From Boesenbergia rotunda (lineage: Eukaryota; Streptophyta; Magnoliopsida; Zingiberales; Zingiberaceae): a stretch of 64,000 nucleotides of DNA. The stretch lies in contig JAGFNQ010000843.1 in the NCBI GenBank assembly GCA_024364735.1, positions 1-64,000 on the forward strand, in the 5' to 3' direction. Below, one piece after another: positions 22,520-32,170 of the stretch (the first letter of the stretch is position 1; each line of letters opens with the position of its first letter). Made by a program: the position numbers and the translations under genes. The notes under the pieces were generated by a model. It saw nothing but the letters and a program-made list of their open reading frames with translations. It was not told the DNA's origin and ran no database searches.

Positions 22520-23230
22520 CGAAACCCATAAACATAGGGACCTTGGTTTTGTCCCTTTCATGTTGGCCGAAACCCTAGAGTGTCCTAGGGTACTCCAAAA
22601 ATTCCCAAAAATTTCACTTAACTTCTAAACATCATAAGGGAACATCAAATAACATTATCATGATTTTTAACATATTTCTAGACATTTAAAACATGGTGGC
22701 CGAAACCCTTGAACTTAAGGTTCTGGGTTTTGCTTCTTTCATGTTGGCCGAGACCCTAGGGTGTCCTAGGTACTCCAAAAATCCCCAAAAATTACACTTA
22801 ACTTCTAAACATCATAAGGGAACATCAAATAACATTATCATGATTTTTAACATATTTCTAGACATTTAAAACATGGTGGCCGAAACCCTTGAACTTAAGG
22901 TTCTGGGTTTTGCTTCTTTCATGTTGGCCGAGACCCTAGGGTGTCCTAGGTACTCCAAAAATCCCCAAAAATTACACTTAACTTCTAAACATCATAAGAG
23001 AACATAAAATAACATTATCATGATTTTTAACATATTTCTAGACATTTAAAACATGGTGGCCGAAACCCTTGAACTTAAGGTTTTGGGTTTTGCTTCTTTC
23101 ATGTTGGCCGAGACCCTAGGGTGTCCTAAGTACTCCAAAAATCCCCAAAAATTTCACTTAACTTCTAAACATCATCAGGGAACACAAAATAACATTATCA
23201 TGATTTTTAACACAATTATGGACCTTTAAA
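22520..23230 (-). repeat. 180-bp tandem array in T3 5' LTR
   Basis: Units anchored by 'catgttggccgaga' at 22559, 22740, 22920 and 23100; spacing 181, 180 and 180 bp. Confidence 0.88.
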
Positions 23231-23394
23231 ACATGCTGGCCGAAACCTTTGAACATAGGAACCTTGATTTTGTTTCCCTTCAACATTAAATCCGAAACTA
23301 ACCCATATATCATGCCAAAAATCATGGAAATCATAGGTAACTATTATACCACAGGTGAGGGAGTCTTACCTTGGGGTTTCTAAATTTTTAGACC

Positions 23395-23413
23395 TTGGAT
23401 GGAGAGAAGGAAG
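23395..23413. repeat. LINE target site duplication, left
   Basis: TTGGATGGAGAGAAGGAAG, repeated at 25275-25293. Confidence 0.93.
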
Positions 23414-25274
23414 TAAAAAATAAAACAGTGAATGAAGTAAAAAATATACAATAGCCAAGAAAGAGGCTAAGAAAGCAGTGAATGAAGTAAAAAATAAAAC
23501 TTTTGAACGATTATATCAAAATTTAGATACAAAAGAAGGGGAAAGAGACATTTATAAAATAGCTAAAGCAAGAGAAAGGAAAACAAGAGACCTTAGTCAA
23601 ATAAGATGTATTAAAGATGAATGCGATAGAGTACTAGTAAATGATAGCGAAATAAAAGAGCGGTGGAAGATTTACTTTCATCAACTTTTTAATGAAAGTT
23701 TAGGGGACCAACTTGACTTAGGCAATTTAAGTATTTCAAATGAGTATAGAAATTTTAATTTTCATCGGAGAATTCAAACTTCAGAAGTAGAACAAGCTTT
23801 GAAAGGGATGCAAAATGGAAAGGCCGTGGGACCGGATGATATCCCAATAGAGGTATGGAAATGTTTAGGGAAAAAAGGTATTGAATGGCTTACAAAATTA
23901 TTTAATTTAATATTGAAAACAAAAAAAATGCCTAATCAATGGAGGGTAAGTAGTCTAGTTCCCTTATATAAGAACAAAGGAGACATACAAAATTGTGCAA
24001 ACTATAGGGGTATTAAATTAATGAGTCATACCATGAAGCTTTGGGAAAGAGTAATAGAAAAAAGATTGAGGAAGGAGACCACGGTAACCGAAAATCAATT
24101 TGGGTTCATGCCTGGAAGGTCGACAATAGAAGCTATACATCTTCTTAGGCAATTAATTGAAAAATATCGGGAGCAAAAGAAAGATCTACATATGGTATTT
24201 ATTGATTTAGAAAAAGCTTATGATAGGGTACCAAGAGAAATTATATGGAGAATTCTAGAAAAGAGAGGCGTTAGCGTAACATATATTGACCTAATTAAAG
24301 ATATGTATGAAGATGTAACGACTAGAGTGAAGACTTCAGGTGGATTGACTGAAGCATTTCCAATAAGGATAGGGTTACATCAAGGATCAGCTTTAAGTCC
24401 CTATCTTTTTACACTAATCATGGATGAACTCACTAGGCACATTCAAGATACAGTGCCATGGTGCATGTTGTTTGCAGATGATATTGTTTTGATAGATGAG
24501 ACACGTGAAGGAGTAAATGCTAAACTAGAATCTTGGCGGGAAACTCTAGAAATGAAAGGTTTTAGGCTTAGTAGAGTAAAGACTGAATATATGGAATTTA
24601 AGTTTAGCAATGCTAGACGTAGTGAAACAATTGTTAAGATAGGAGATGATGAGCTGTCTAAAATCGAGAACTTTAAGTATTTAGGATCGTTCTTGCAAAG
24701 TGATGGAGGAATTGAGAGAGATGTCTTACATAGAATACAAGCAGGATGGTTGAAATGGAGATTAGCATCGGGTGTCTTATGTGATCGTAAAGTACCTCTA
24801 AAACTTAAAGGGAAGTTCTACAAAACGGCAGTTAGACCTGCTATGTTATATGGTGCTGAATGTTGGGCTATGACTCGAGCACATGAGCAAAAGATGAAAG
24901 TTGCAGAGATGAGGATGTTAAGGTGGATGTGTGGACATACGAGGATGGATAGAATAAGGAATGAGAGTATTAGAGAGAAAGTCGGAGTTGCATCTATTGA
25001 AGAAAAACTTCGGGAGACACGTTTGAGATGGTACGGACATGTACTTAGAAGACCAATAAATGCCCCTGTTAGACGATGTGAAACTATGATAAATACGCAC
25101 ATTAAAAGAGGGAGAGGAAGACCAAAAAAGACTTGGTTGGCAACAATAAAACAAGATAAATTTTATTTAAATCTAGATGATGATATAGTAGGGGATAGAA
25201 CTCAATGGCGTAAAAGGATCCATATAGCCGACCCCACCTAGTGGGATAAGGCTTTGTTGTTGTTGTTGTTGTTG
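23414..25274 (+). mobile_element. 5'-truncated plant RTE-type LINE
   Basis: 1.86 kb non-LTR retrotransposon with a 19-bp target duplication. It ends in TGGGATAAGGCTTTG followed by (TTG)n, the tail typical of plant RTE elements instead of poly-A. The endonuclease domain is absent. The first 70 bp contain 'cagtgaatgaagtaaaaaat' twice (about 23426 and 23476), a small junction duplication. Confidence 0.93.
23478..25241 (+). CDS. RTE-type LINE reverse transcriptase (endonuclease lost)
   Basis: 587 residues, uninterrupted. The frame opens with GTG and has no ATG at its start because the element is 5'-truncated. RT motifs in order: NGKAVGPDDIPIEVWK (about 115), NYRGIKLMSHTMKLWERVIE (about 175), NQFGFMPGRSTIEAIH (about 205), VFIDLEKAYDRVP (about 243, first catalytic Asp), GLHQGSALSPYLF (about 300) and LFADDIVLID (about 338, FADD catalytic pair). 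The C-terminus has the RTE-type LRWYGHVLRRP and RGRGRPKKTW. The enzyme would copy RNA at a nicked target, but the nicking endonuclease is missing. An open RT in a dead-on-arrival copy implies recent insertion. Confidence 0.94.
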   Translation: MNEVKNKTFERLYQNLDTKEGERDIYKIAKARERKTRDLSQIRCIKDECDRVLVNDSEIKERWKIYFHQLFNESLGDQLDLGNLSISNEYRNFNFHRRIQTSEVEQALKGMQNGKAVGPDDIPIEVWKCLGKKGIEWLTKLFNLILKTKKMPNQWRVSSLVPLYKNKGDIQNCANYRGIKLMSHTMKLWERVIEKRLRKETTVTENQFGFMPGRSTIEAIHLLRQLIEKYREQKKDLHMVFIDLEKAYDRVPREIIWRILEKRGVSVTYIDLIKDMYEDVTTRVKTSGGLTEAFPIRIGLHQGSALSPYLFTLIMDELTRHIQDTVPWCMLFADDIVLIDETREGVNAKLESWRETLEMKGFRLSRVKTEYMEFKFSNARRSETIVKIGDDELSKIENFKYLGSFLQSDGGIERDVLHRIQAGWLKWRLASGVLCDRKVPLKLKGKFYKTAVRPAMLYGAECWAMTRAHEQKMKVAEMRMLRWMCGHTRMDRIRNESIREKVGVASIEEKLRETRLRWYGHVLRRPINAPVRRCETMINTHIKRGRGRPKKTWLATIKQDKFYLNLDDDIVGDRTQWRKRIHIADPT

Positions 25275-25293
25275 TTGGATGGAGAGAAGGAAG
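25275..25293. repeat. LINE target site duplication, right
   Basis: Second copy of TTGGATGGAGAGAAGGAAG directly after the (TTG)n tail. Confidence 0.93.
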
Positions 25294-26165
25294 AAGACTT
25301 GATGTCTCTTGACCACACCTAGTCCTTGAATCCTTGTAAGAACTTTAGATCTTGGGTGATGGAGCCTTGGTGGAAGCTTTTCCAAGGGGGAACTCTTCCT
25401 TAGAGTTTCGGCTAGAATGAGGAGGGAGGAGGGGAGCAAATGCACTTGATGATGAAGAGAAGTAACCCCCCAAACCCCCTCTTTATAGCTCCTTTAAAGG
25501 GGCAAATGAAGAGTTTTCCATGGCCCTTCATCTTCTTCTACTACTTAACTATCATCCACTTCCTTTCCTCATAAGAATTCCTTGCTAGGTGAGTTGGTTA
25601 AAGCATTCATGGTTGTACAAGAGGTCCAAGGTTCATTCCTTGGCCCATGCACCTTTATTTTTATTTTATTTTTATTTTATTTAACCCCTTTTTCTTATTT
25701 TCGAAAATTCCCTTCTATTTCAAAAATTCCCCTAAAATCCCCCATAATTATGCTAATATTCCTAAATAAAATTTTTTTATATTTATATAAAATTCACCTA
25801 ATTAATACCTATTTTTGGAGCCCATTTAAAGCCCATTAGTACCTAATTTCTCGATTTAAGTAAGAAAATTAAGCTAAGACTTACCTCTAATCATGCTAAT
25901 ATTTCTAATTAAATCCTATTTATATTTATACTAATTTTTCCTAAACTATTTATGTTTATACTAATTTTTCCCTAAAATCCAACAATAATTATGGTGCTAG
26001 AAAGGCCCATATAAGGCTCATTAGTACTTAGTTTTCTCAATTTAAATGAGAAAACATGAATTTTTTAGCCCAAAGTTCGTATCAATACTTCCAAATCCTT
26101 CGAAAATTATCTAAACATGCTCAATATTTTCATAAAATATTGAGAGAATTTTCCGGGTCGTTACA

Positions 26166-26661
26166 TAAGTGATGTATGGTTTTAGTGAGTAGGAAAGGGT
26201 TTTACTAAGCCTTTGTGCTTATAGTTTTATTTTCCTCGTACCGCAGATCAAGCAAGAGGCTATTAAGGGAAGCCGCAAGAGAGGCAGAAGCATGTGTGTG
26301 TGTAGCAGTGACTTGGCAAAAGATTCTCGTATTCTCACATAATGCATGTCTTGGGTGTGAAATGTTTTCTTAAATTCGATGCTATGTTTTATGGTTATGA
26401 CTAATAGATGACTTAAGACTTATGATGCTACTTTTATGGATAAGTACATACTGCTTATGATGATTATAAATAAGTCATGGAATGGTTAAGTTATGATATG
26501 ATGCCATGTATGAATGTTTCATGTGTATAGTTGCATGGTTAAAAGCATGTTAAGAAAAAAATGTTTCCGCTACATTAAGGTGTTTTTATGCACATGTATG
26601 TTTAGCGTAACGACGCCTATCTCGCCACACCACGAGGTGTGGGAAAAAGGCGGGCGTTACA
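26166..26661 (+). repeat. Inverted fragment of a T2-type LTR
   Basis: Reverse complement of 11527 to about 12010: same 'agtaggaaagggttttactaag' block, same 'cacctcgtggtgtg' hairpin near the end, same GGGCGTTACA terminus (26661). Plus-oriented 3' end of an LTR whose 5' part is missing where T3 begins. Confidence 0.85.
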
Positions 26662-27686
26662 CGGGTAATATTTTTCCATTCTACCCTTGTCTTCCAGAGC
26701 CTCTGCCAGCTCCTTTCGCTGAGGTCACTCCTGATTCTATCTACGAGCACTTTTTCGGCCACCCCAGGCCGGATGGTCTCGATGAGCTCGACAGTGACTT
26801 TCCTACCTTTGCTGTTCTTCGTCTTTCTCCCGTGGATTATGTGTTATTCAAGATCATCACCCAATGTTTACTGCCAATCACTTCGAAACCTTTAGCTGAG
26901 ATTCGCCCCTTCCACTGCGTGATGCTCTATAGGATGCATCGGCAGCTTGATTTTGACATCATGATGACCATCTACTTTTCCATTATCACCTATAGTCAGA
27001 TCCATCGTTGTACAGTCTACATGCCTTTCGAGCATCTCATTACTAATTGGCTTCAGTTATCCGGTATAGATGTGTCAAAAGGTAGGATTATGCCCATGGT
27101 TCGACAGGATTGCAAACTTGGTAAACGTGTGTTTGCCAAGTCTGGCATCCTTGTTGGGCCTCAGGATCAGGGTCTTATTTGGAAGGATGGGCGAGGTCTA
27201 GTAGAGCTACCTCGGGGCGCACACATTCAGGTACCAGCCGCACCGGCTGTCCATCAGGAGGCGCCCATCGCAGCCGCTAACTATGAGTACGAGCCAGATC
27301 CCGATCTCTGCTAGCAGGTTGCTGAGTTGGAGCAGACGATCCAGTATGACCTTCATGTGACAGAGCTCTGGCGGAAGGGGATCAGCTCTGAGATCTTTCA
27401 GATGTGGACCAGTCGGGAGACTTTCCAGACTGAGGTTCAGTCTGAGATCTCTGGGCTACGTGCTGATCAGCGGGTGACTAATTCAAGGTTTTCTGCGATG
27501 CACACCCAGCAACAGGCATGGTTCGAGGAGTGGCGCGTGTGGGCAGCTGGTCATCCGTACCGGCCTACACTTCATGGAGTTGCGCCCTCCAACAGTACTA
27601 CCCCAGGGTCTTTTCTACTAGACGACGACACTGCATATAACCCCATGCAGGCTGATGACCCCCCCCCCCCCCCCGCCGAGGATTGA
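26662..27686 (+). pseudogene. B extra ORF (plant retrotransposon 'transposon protein' type)
   Basis: About 340 codons in one frame with a TAG at 27312-27314, in a Gln-rich context, so probably CAG to TAG. N-terminal half: FPTFAVLRLSPVDYVLFKII, MLYRMHRQLDFDIMM, MPFEHLITNWLQLSGIDVSK and FAKSGILVGPQDQGLIW. This resembles the domain often named 'putative plant transposon protein', found as an additional ORF between pol and the 3' LTR. C-terminal half: heptad pattern (LHVTELWRKGISSEIFQMW, FQTEVQSEISGLRADQR), then a Pro run coded by a 14-C tract at 27660-27674. Function unknown. The start is lost at the LTR junction; the frame only appears longer because it reads through LTR sequence. Confidence 0.7.
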
Positions 27687-28161
27687 TTGTGGTTGTACTC
27701 TGACTTTGATCTTGCACTCATGATTTGTGATCTGGCTATTATGACTTTGTGATGTATCTGACTATTTGACTATGCTTTTATACTTTGCTATATATGATTG
27801 TCTGACTGGTTTCATGTTATGACTGCCATTTTTTGCTCTTGATGTTACTATTTAGTTTCATATGACGCATATGTATATCTTATCTCGATTAATCTTTATC
27901 ATATGTTGTTCATATGCTTTCTTAATCATATCTTTTGTTGTTTAGAGAAAAACCCTAGGTTTGAGGGGGAGTGTTTTTAAATTTAACGACTAGTCTACAC
28001 CCTTTTCGGTGTTTGACAAAGGGGGAGAGTTTGGTGAGTTAAGTTTGGGATAATTACGAGTTTAACTGTTGTAGAGGGAGGATCCTGATTCTCCTACGAT
28101 AGTGAGATTTGAGACAATTGATTTCCAAATCCCTAAACTTAAAATCGGGTTGTCAAACAAT
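27687..28161 (+). other. B 3' non-coding region
   Basis: No gene. Contains purine tracts 'tttgagggggagtg' (27960) and 'caaagggggagag' (28016), typical of SIRE-like elements. Confidence 0.7.
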
Positions 28162-28175
28162 AAAAAGGGGGAGAT
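28162..28175 (+). promoter_or_regulatory. B polypurine tract
   Basis: AAAAAGGGGGAGAT directly before the LTR start; plus-strand priming site. Confidence 0.9.
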
Positions 28176-28299
28176 TGTTGATGCAGTCTGACCCTGATTA
28201 TTGTTTTGGTGTTGATATCGATTTTAGTTTAGGTTAATGAGATGAGTCTGGTTTAAGTCCTGGTCGGGGACTGGGCATGACTCCCGGTGAGTGAGGCCG

Positions 28300-28510
28300 G
28301 GTGATTGAAACCCTGATGAGTGAAGCCAGGTCCTAGCTTGGGAAGCTAGGTTGATTGAAACCCTGGTGAGTGAAGCCAGGTCCTAGCTTGGGAAGCTAGG
28401 TTGGATGAATCCCTGGTGAGTGAAGCCAGGTCCTAGCTTGGGAAGCTAGGTTCGATGAAACCATGGTGAGTGAAGCCAGGTCCTAGCTTGGGAAGCTAGG
28501 TTGGATGAAG
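28300..28510 (+). repeat. 50-bp tandem repeat in B LTR
   Basis: Four copies of 'gaaaccctggtgagtgaagc' plus 'caggtcctagcttgggaagc'. Related wording occurs in the G LTRs at 32520-32660 and 38310-38440. Confidence 0.88.
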
Positions 28511-28616
28511 TCCAACTGAGTGAAGCTGGGCACGGAGTCTTGGTCCGAGGGACTGAGCACGAGTCAGAGAAGGCTAAGGATCCTGTTCTCTTGACTTATG
28601 GTGGAATTGGCCTTGG

Positions 28617-29215
28617 CTGGATCGATCTGGTGACCGATCGGGGAAGTTGGCACGAACTTCCGTTGTGGATCGGTCTGGTGACCGATCCAGAGATGTCTGA
28701 TCGGTCTGGTGACCGATCAGGGAGAAAATAGAAACTTTGTTTGGCTTTTGTTCGACTCCTGATCGGTCTGGTGACCGATCAGGGAGACCTTCTGATCGGT
28801 CTGGTGAACGATCAGAGGGATCTCAGAGCCCTTCTATGGAGAATTGTGATCGGTCAGGCTGACCGATCAAATATCGCGAGTTCCTCACCCAGACCGATCA
28901 GGATGTATCCTGATCGGTTAGGGAGTGGCCTGATCGGTCACCAGACCGATCAGGGCACAACCTGATCAGTCTGGGGACCGATCAGGGAGATTTGGATGCG
29001 AAAGCTGGGAATCCCAGCAATGCTGTGGATCAGTCCGGTGACCGATCCACGATTTGTGATCGCTTAGGGTGACTGTTCACAAGAAAGTCGTGATTCCTGG
29101 TTTCTCACCCTGGACCGATCAGGCTGGAGCCTGATCGGTCTGGGCCTATCGTGATCGGTCTAGTGACCGATCAGGGTTCTCTCTGATCGGTCCGGTGGCC
29201 GATCAGAAGCTGAAC
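28617..29215. repeat. Array of GATCGGTC...GACCGATC palindromes in B LTR
   Basis: More than twelve copies of the 20-22-bp inverted repeat GATCGGTCTGGTGACCGATC or close variants, spaced 20-60 bp, each able to form a short hairpin. Confidence 0.93.
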
Positions 29216-30213
29216 TTTAATTCAAAATGTGCTGTCAGAGTTCTGATCGCACTCTGAACACTACTGATTTTGCTCTGATTTTCTCTGCTATTACTAATGC
29301 AAGTTTGATTTCATTTGCTAAACCTCTGTTAAGTGTGCAGGTGATAGGGATGATTTCAAACATTGAAGGAGGGTCAACTGGGTTCTTTCTATGTATCAGG
29401 TTTGGCTGTTTCTCCTTCTCATGTTTCAACGGACGCTGGTGCTGCTGGCAACGACTGGAAGTTGACCTGGGGCTTGAATGGGGCTAGACTGGAGAGGGTT
29501 CTGGGAGTCCAGGAGAGCTCAGTGGTAGCTGGGCAGTTGCAGACGAGCAGCTGGTGTGCTGCAGAGGAGCGTCTGGTGGCTGTGACCTGGCGATCGTTGG
29601 GCAAAGACTTAAGAACTTGGGAGCTAAGAAGCCTTAGTAGAACTTTGATCTATCCATCTCTAGTTGCGGCAACACTCACCATTCTGATCATTGAAGCAAC
29701 TAGTTGAGACTGAAAAGTTGAGCGCTTGGAAGAGGAAAAGAGCTTGGCGAGTCCATCAACGAGCAGACACGAAGAGCTGGGAGTTCTTGCGTGAGGTTTG
29801 TGCTGGGTGGAGCTCGGTGTAGAGTTCTTGGGTTTCTTCTATCCGAAGTGCTCTGTAAGCTTTCCATTTGTTGCCTCTGTGCTTTTATCTCATATCTGCT
29901 GAGACATTGTGTGGAGAGGTTTCTCCACCGAGAAGGAGGATTTGATATCTGGATTTTTCGGGGCTTGATCTGCCGACGATCAAGGGATCGCCCACCTTAC
30001 GGGCACGCCAAGGAGTAGGGACAAGTTATCCCCGAACCTTGTATATCCTCACGTTAGAGTTTTGGATTGTTCTTTGATTTCTGCATTTCTGTTTTTCTGT
30101 TTGCTCTGTTTCCGCTGTTGTTGCTAACCCTAAGTGCAGAAATCTCAAAAAGAGCAAAGTATTTGTGTCTGGCTACATTCACCCCTCCCTCTCTAGCCAT
30201 CCAAGCACCAACA

Positions 30214-31462
30214 CTTCCTTCCGTCTTCTCTTCCCTCGGGTGTCGCGCACGTCCTTCTCACTCCACTGGTGTACTCTTCCGCAGCTTCTGCATCCCTTGG
30301 ATGCATCGATCCCGTCAGCTCACTTCCCTATGCAATCCTTCTCGTCCACTACGTCTTACGCTCGACTTTCTCCGCTCCTATGTTCCTTCACACTTAGACA
30401 GAGGGATTAAAAATACTAGAACCTATCTTAAATCGGTTAACCACATCAAAACCAACCTGGGATACTTACAGAACATGCTTCCCTGTAGTTTTTAAACATA
30501 ATGATTATGATATAGAATGTGAAGTAATTCACACTTACTTGACTAGATTAACCCATCTAGTTCGGTTTTACTAAGCAATCAACCGCTAACTAATTCCACA
30601 CACTTGGACTTGTGCCAAATAATCAGCTTCCAGCTGCTTCCACAAACTTGGACTTTTGTTAAGCAATCAACCTCTAACTAATTCCACACACTTAGACTTG
30701 TGCCAAGCAATCAACTTCCAACTGATTCACACACTTAGACTTTTGTCAAGCAATTAGCCTCCAATTGATTCCACACACTTAGACTTGAGTCATCTGTCAT
30801 CCAGCTAGAAATTTGTTTGTCAAGTCTTAACCATTTGGACTTAATTCACCTACCTTTCGGCAAGAAATTTGTCTACTTAGTTTTCATCAAGACTTAGCTC
30901 ATGCTTGATCCCAACCAGGACTTGGATGCCTAGATTCACGAGGAGTTGATCATTACCTGATTCACAACCAGGACTTTAACATCAGTCAAGTATTCTATAC
31001 CTGTAAACTTGACACAATTAGTTAGATCATAACTAACCTAACTTTAATTAATCTCGGTCATATATCAAAATCTTGAATACATGTTGTCCACCCAGCATCA
31101 ATAATCTCTCCTTTTTTATAATATGAAAACTAAGTTTAAGTTAGTAAATCAATAATAAAAAATATGAAAAATTTGAATTTATATTCACTGTTAAAAAAAT
31201 ATAATTAAGTGTAGTTATACATGAATATAGTAAAGAAATGACTCCCCCTTAATTATTACTCCCCCTTAATCAGAAAAGGAATTATAAAATTGGAAAGTTA
31301 ATTTTACTTTAACTTTTTTTTTTGCCTTTCTCTCCCTTTTTTATATATCAAAAATTGGTTAAATAGAATAAATTTGTAATCAAGATGTTCCTGCACAAGC
31401 CTAGTGAGTTGTGAGAGAATGGGTGAGGTGGCTGCGACAATAAAGAAGACACGTGGTGGGAG
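30214..31462 (-). repeat. Inverted arm 1 (D in C nested segment)
   Basis: Reverse complement of 40857-42108 at an estimated 95% or more. Composed, in minus direction, of the C 3' non-coding region with PPT (31462-31104), C LTR start (31103-30481) and the first 267 bp of the D LTR (30480-30214). Cut exactly at the end of the B LTR. Confidence 0.92.
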
Positions 31463-32165
31463 AGATGAAGCAACCCAAACCTCCTGTAGAAGATTACTTG
31501 TGAAAAGAGAGTTAGAATGACGCCAAGGATTTCGTCGGCTATACCACCATGATGCTCAAGTCAGAATCTTTGAAAAAGTGAAAGAAAGTAAGGAATTAGT
31601 ATTTGTTTGTGAACCTGTCTCTCTCGCATGTTCCCCCTTCCCCCTCCTTATATTACCTTAAACGATCTTTAATCTTCCGTATTTATGGCTCTAAAGCCAT
31701 TACAACCTCTTTTACAAGTTAATATTCATTATGACTTCCTTCACACTTATAATTAACTTCTTCACCTGCCTTTGTCTTGAATGCTTTGAATGCAATCTGT
31801 TTGTCAAAAAAAAAATATTTATGGAAGCAGGCGATTGTCTGGTCGATGCCAGCTCGAGAGCTAGGGCTATGTCCGATCACCCTAAGTTGATTAACCACTC
31901 GGGACTCCTCCTCCCGAGCAGGAAGTGGTGTCCATTCGGAGATTAAGGTCACGACGGGTGAGTAATACCCGCTCGAGAACCATGCTCCCAAGCAAGGGAG
32001 TGGTATTTTTGAATAAGTTGAATGCCCCAAGGTAAAACCAGCCCGCTCATAGAGTGCTATCTCGACCGAGTTGAACGGAACACCTCTCAACTGAGATGAC
32101 GTGTAGACACGTTATCCTGACCAGGCTGAATATAACCTTTCCAGTCTGAGGCTCTTATTGTGACA
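31463..32165. other. Unassigned spacer, left of G
   Basis: No convincing gene. Contains 'cccgagcaggaagtgg' and 'cgctcgagaaccatgctccc' style GC blocks like those in Tat-type LTRs. Was contiguous with 39661 onward before G inserted. Confidence 0.5.
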
Positions 32166-32170
32166 TAGAT
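32166..32170. repeat. G target site duplication, left
   Basis: TAGAT, repeated at 39656-39660. Confidence 0.88.

Larger units (their letters stand above)
14108..26165 (-). mobile_element. T3: internally deleted Tekay/Del-like chromovirus
   Basis: Minus-strand element with both LTRs (5': 20308-26165; 3': 14108-18176), PBS and a 2.1 kb interior that has lost gag, protease, most of RT and the integrase core. What remains codes for RNase H, the integrase zinc domain and the C-terminal chromodomain. The 5' LTR was later hit by a LINE. The flanks (TTTTT left, TAAGT right) do not match, so a rearrangement touched at least one side. Confidence 0.9.
20308..26165 (-). repeat. T3 5' LTR with nested LINE
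   Basis: 5858 bp, or about 3976 bp without the LINE and one target copy. It is collinear with the 3' LTR (14108-18176), with the same arrays (36-bp 21030-21315; 20-bp 22015-22165; 180-bp 22520-23230). Ends TGTAACGCCCGT and GTCGTTACA. Most differences are single bases and array copy number, so the insertion is fairly young. Confidence 0.9.
26662..30213 (+). mobile_element. B: SIRE-like copia retrotransposon, 3' portion
   Basis: Extra ORF, 3' non-coding region with several GGGGGAG tracts, a PPT at 28162-28175 and a 2038-bp LTR. The 5' side is replaced by the T2-type LTR fragment; the 3' end abuts the D fragment in inverted arm 1. Confidence 0.85.
28176..30213 (+). repeat. B 3' LTR
   Basis: Starts TGTTGATGCAG after the PPT and ends AGCACCAACA. 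Contains four 50-bp repeats (28300-28510) and a dense palindrome array (28617-29215). Short frames inside are spurious. Confidence 0.85.

Noticed and set aside
28501..28965. Frames with repeated LIGLVTDQ-like peptides
   Set aside because: Translation of the GATCGGTC palindrome array in a non-coding LTR.
28617..29215. CRISPR-like look of regular palindromes
   Set aside because: Units are variable, unevenly spaced, within a plant LTR, with no cas genes.
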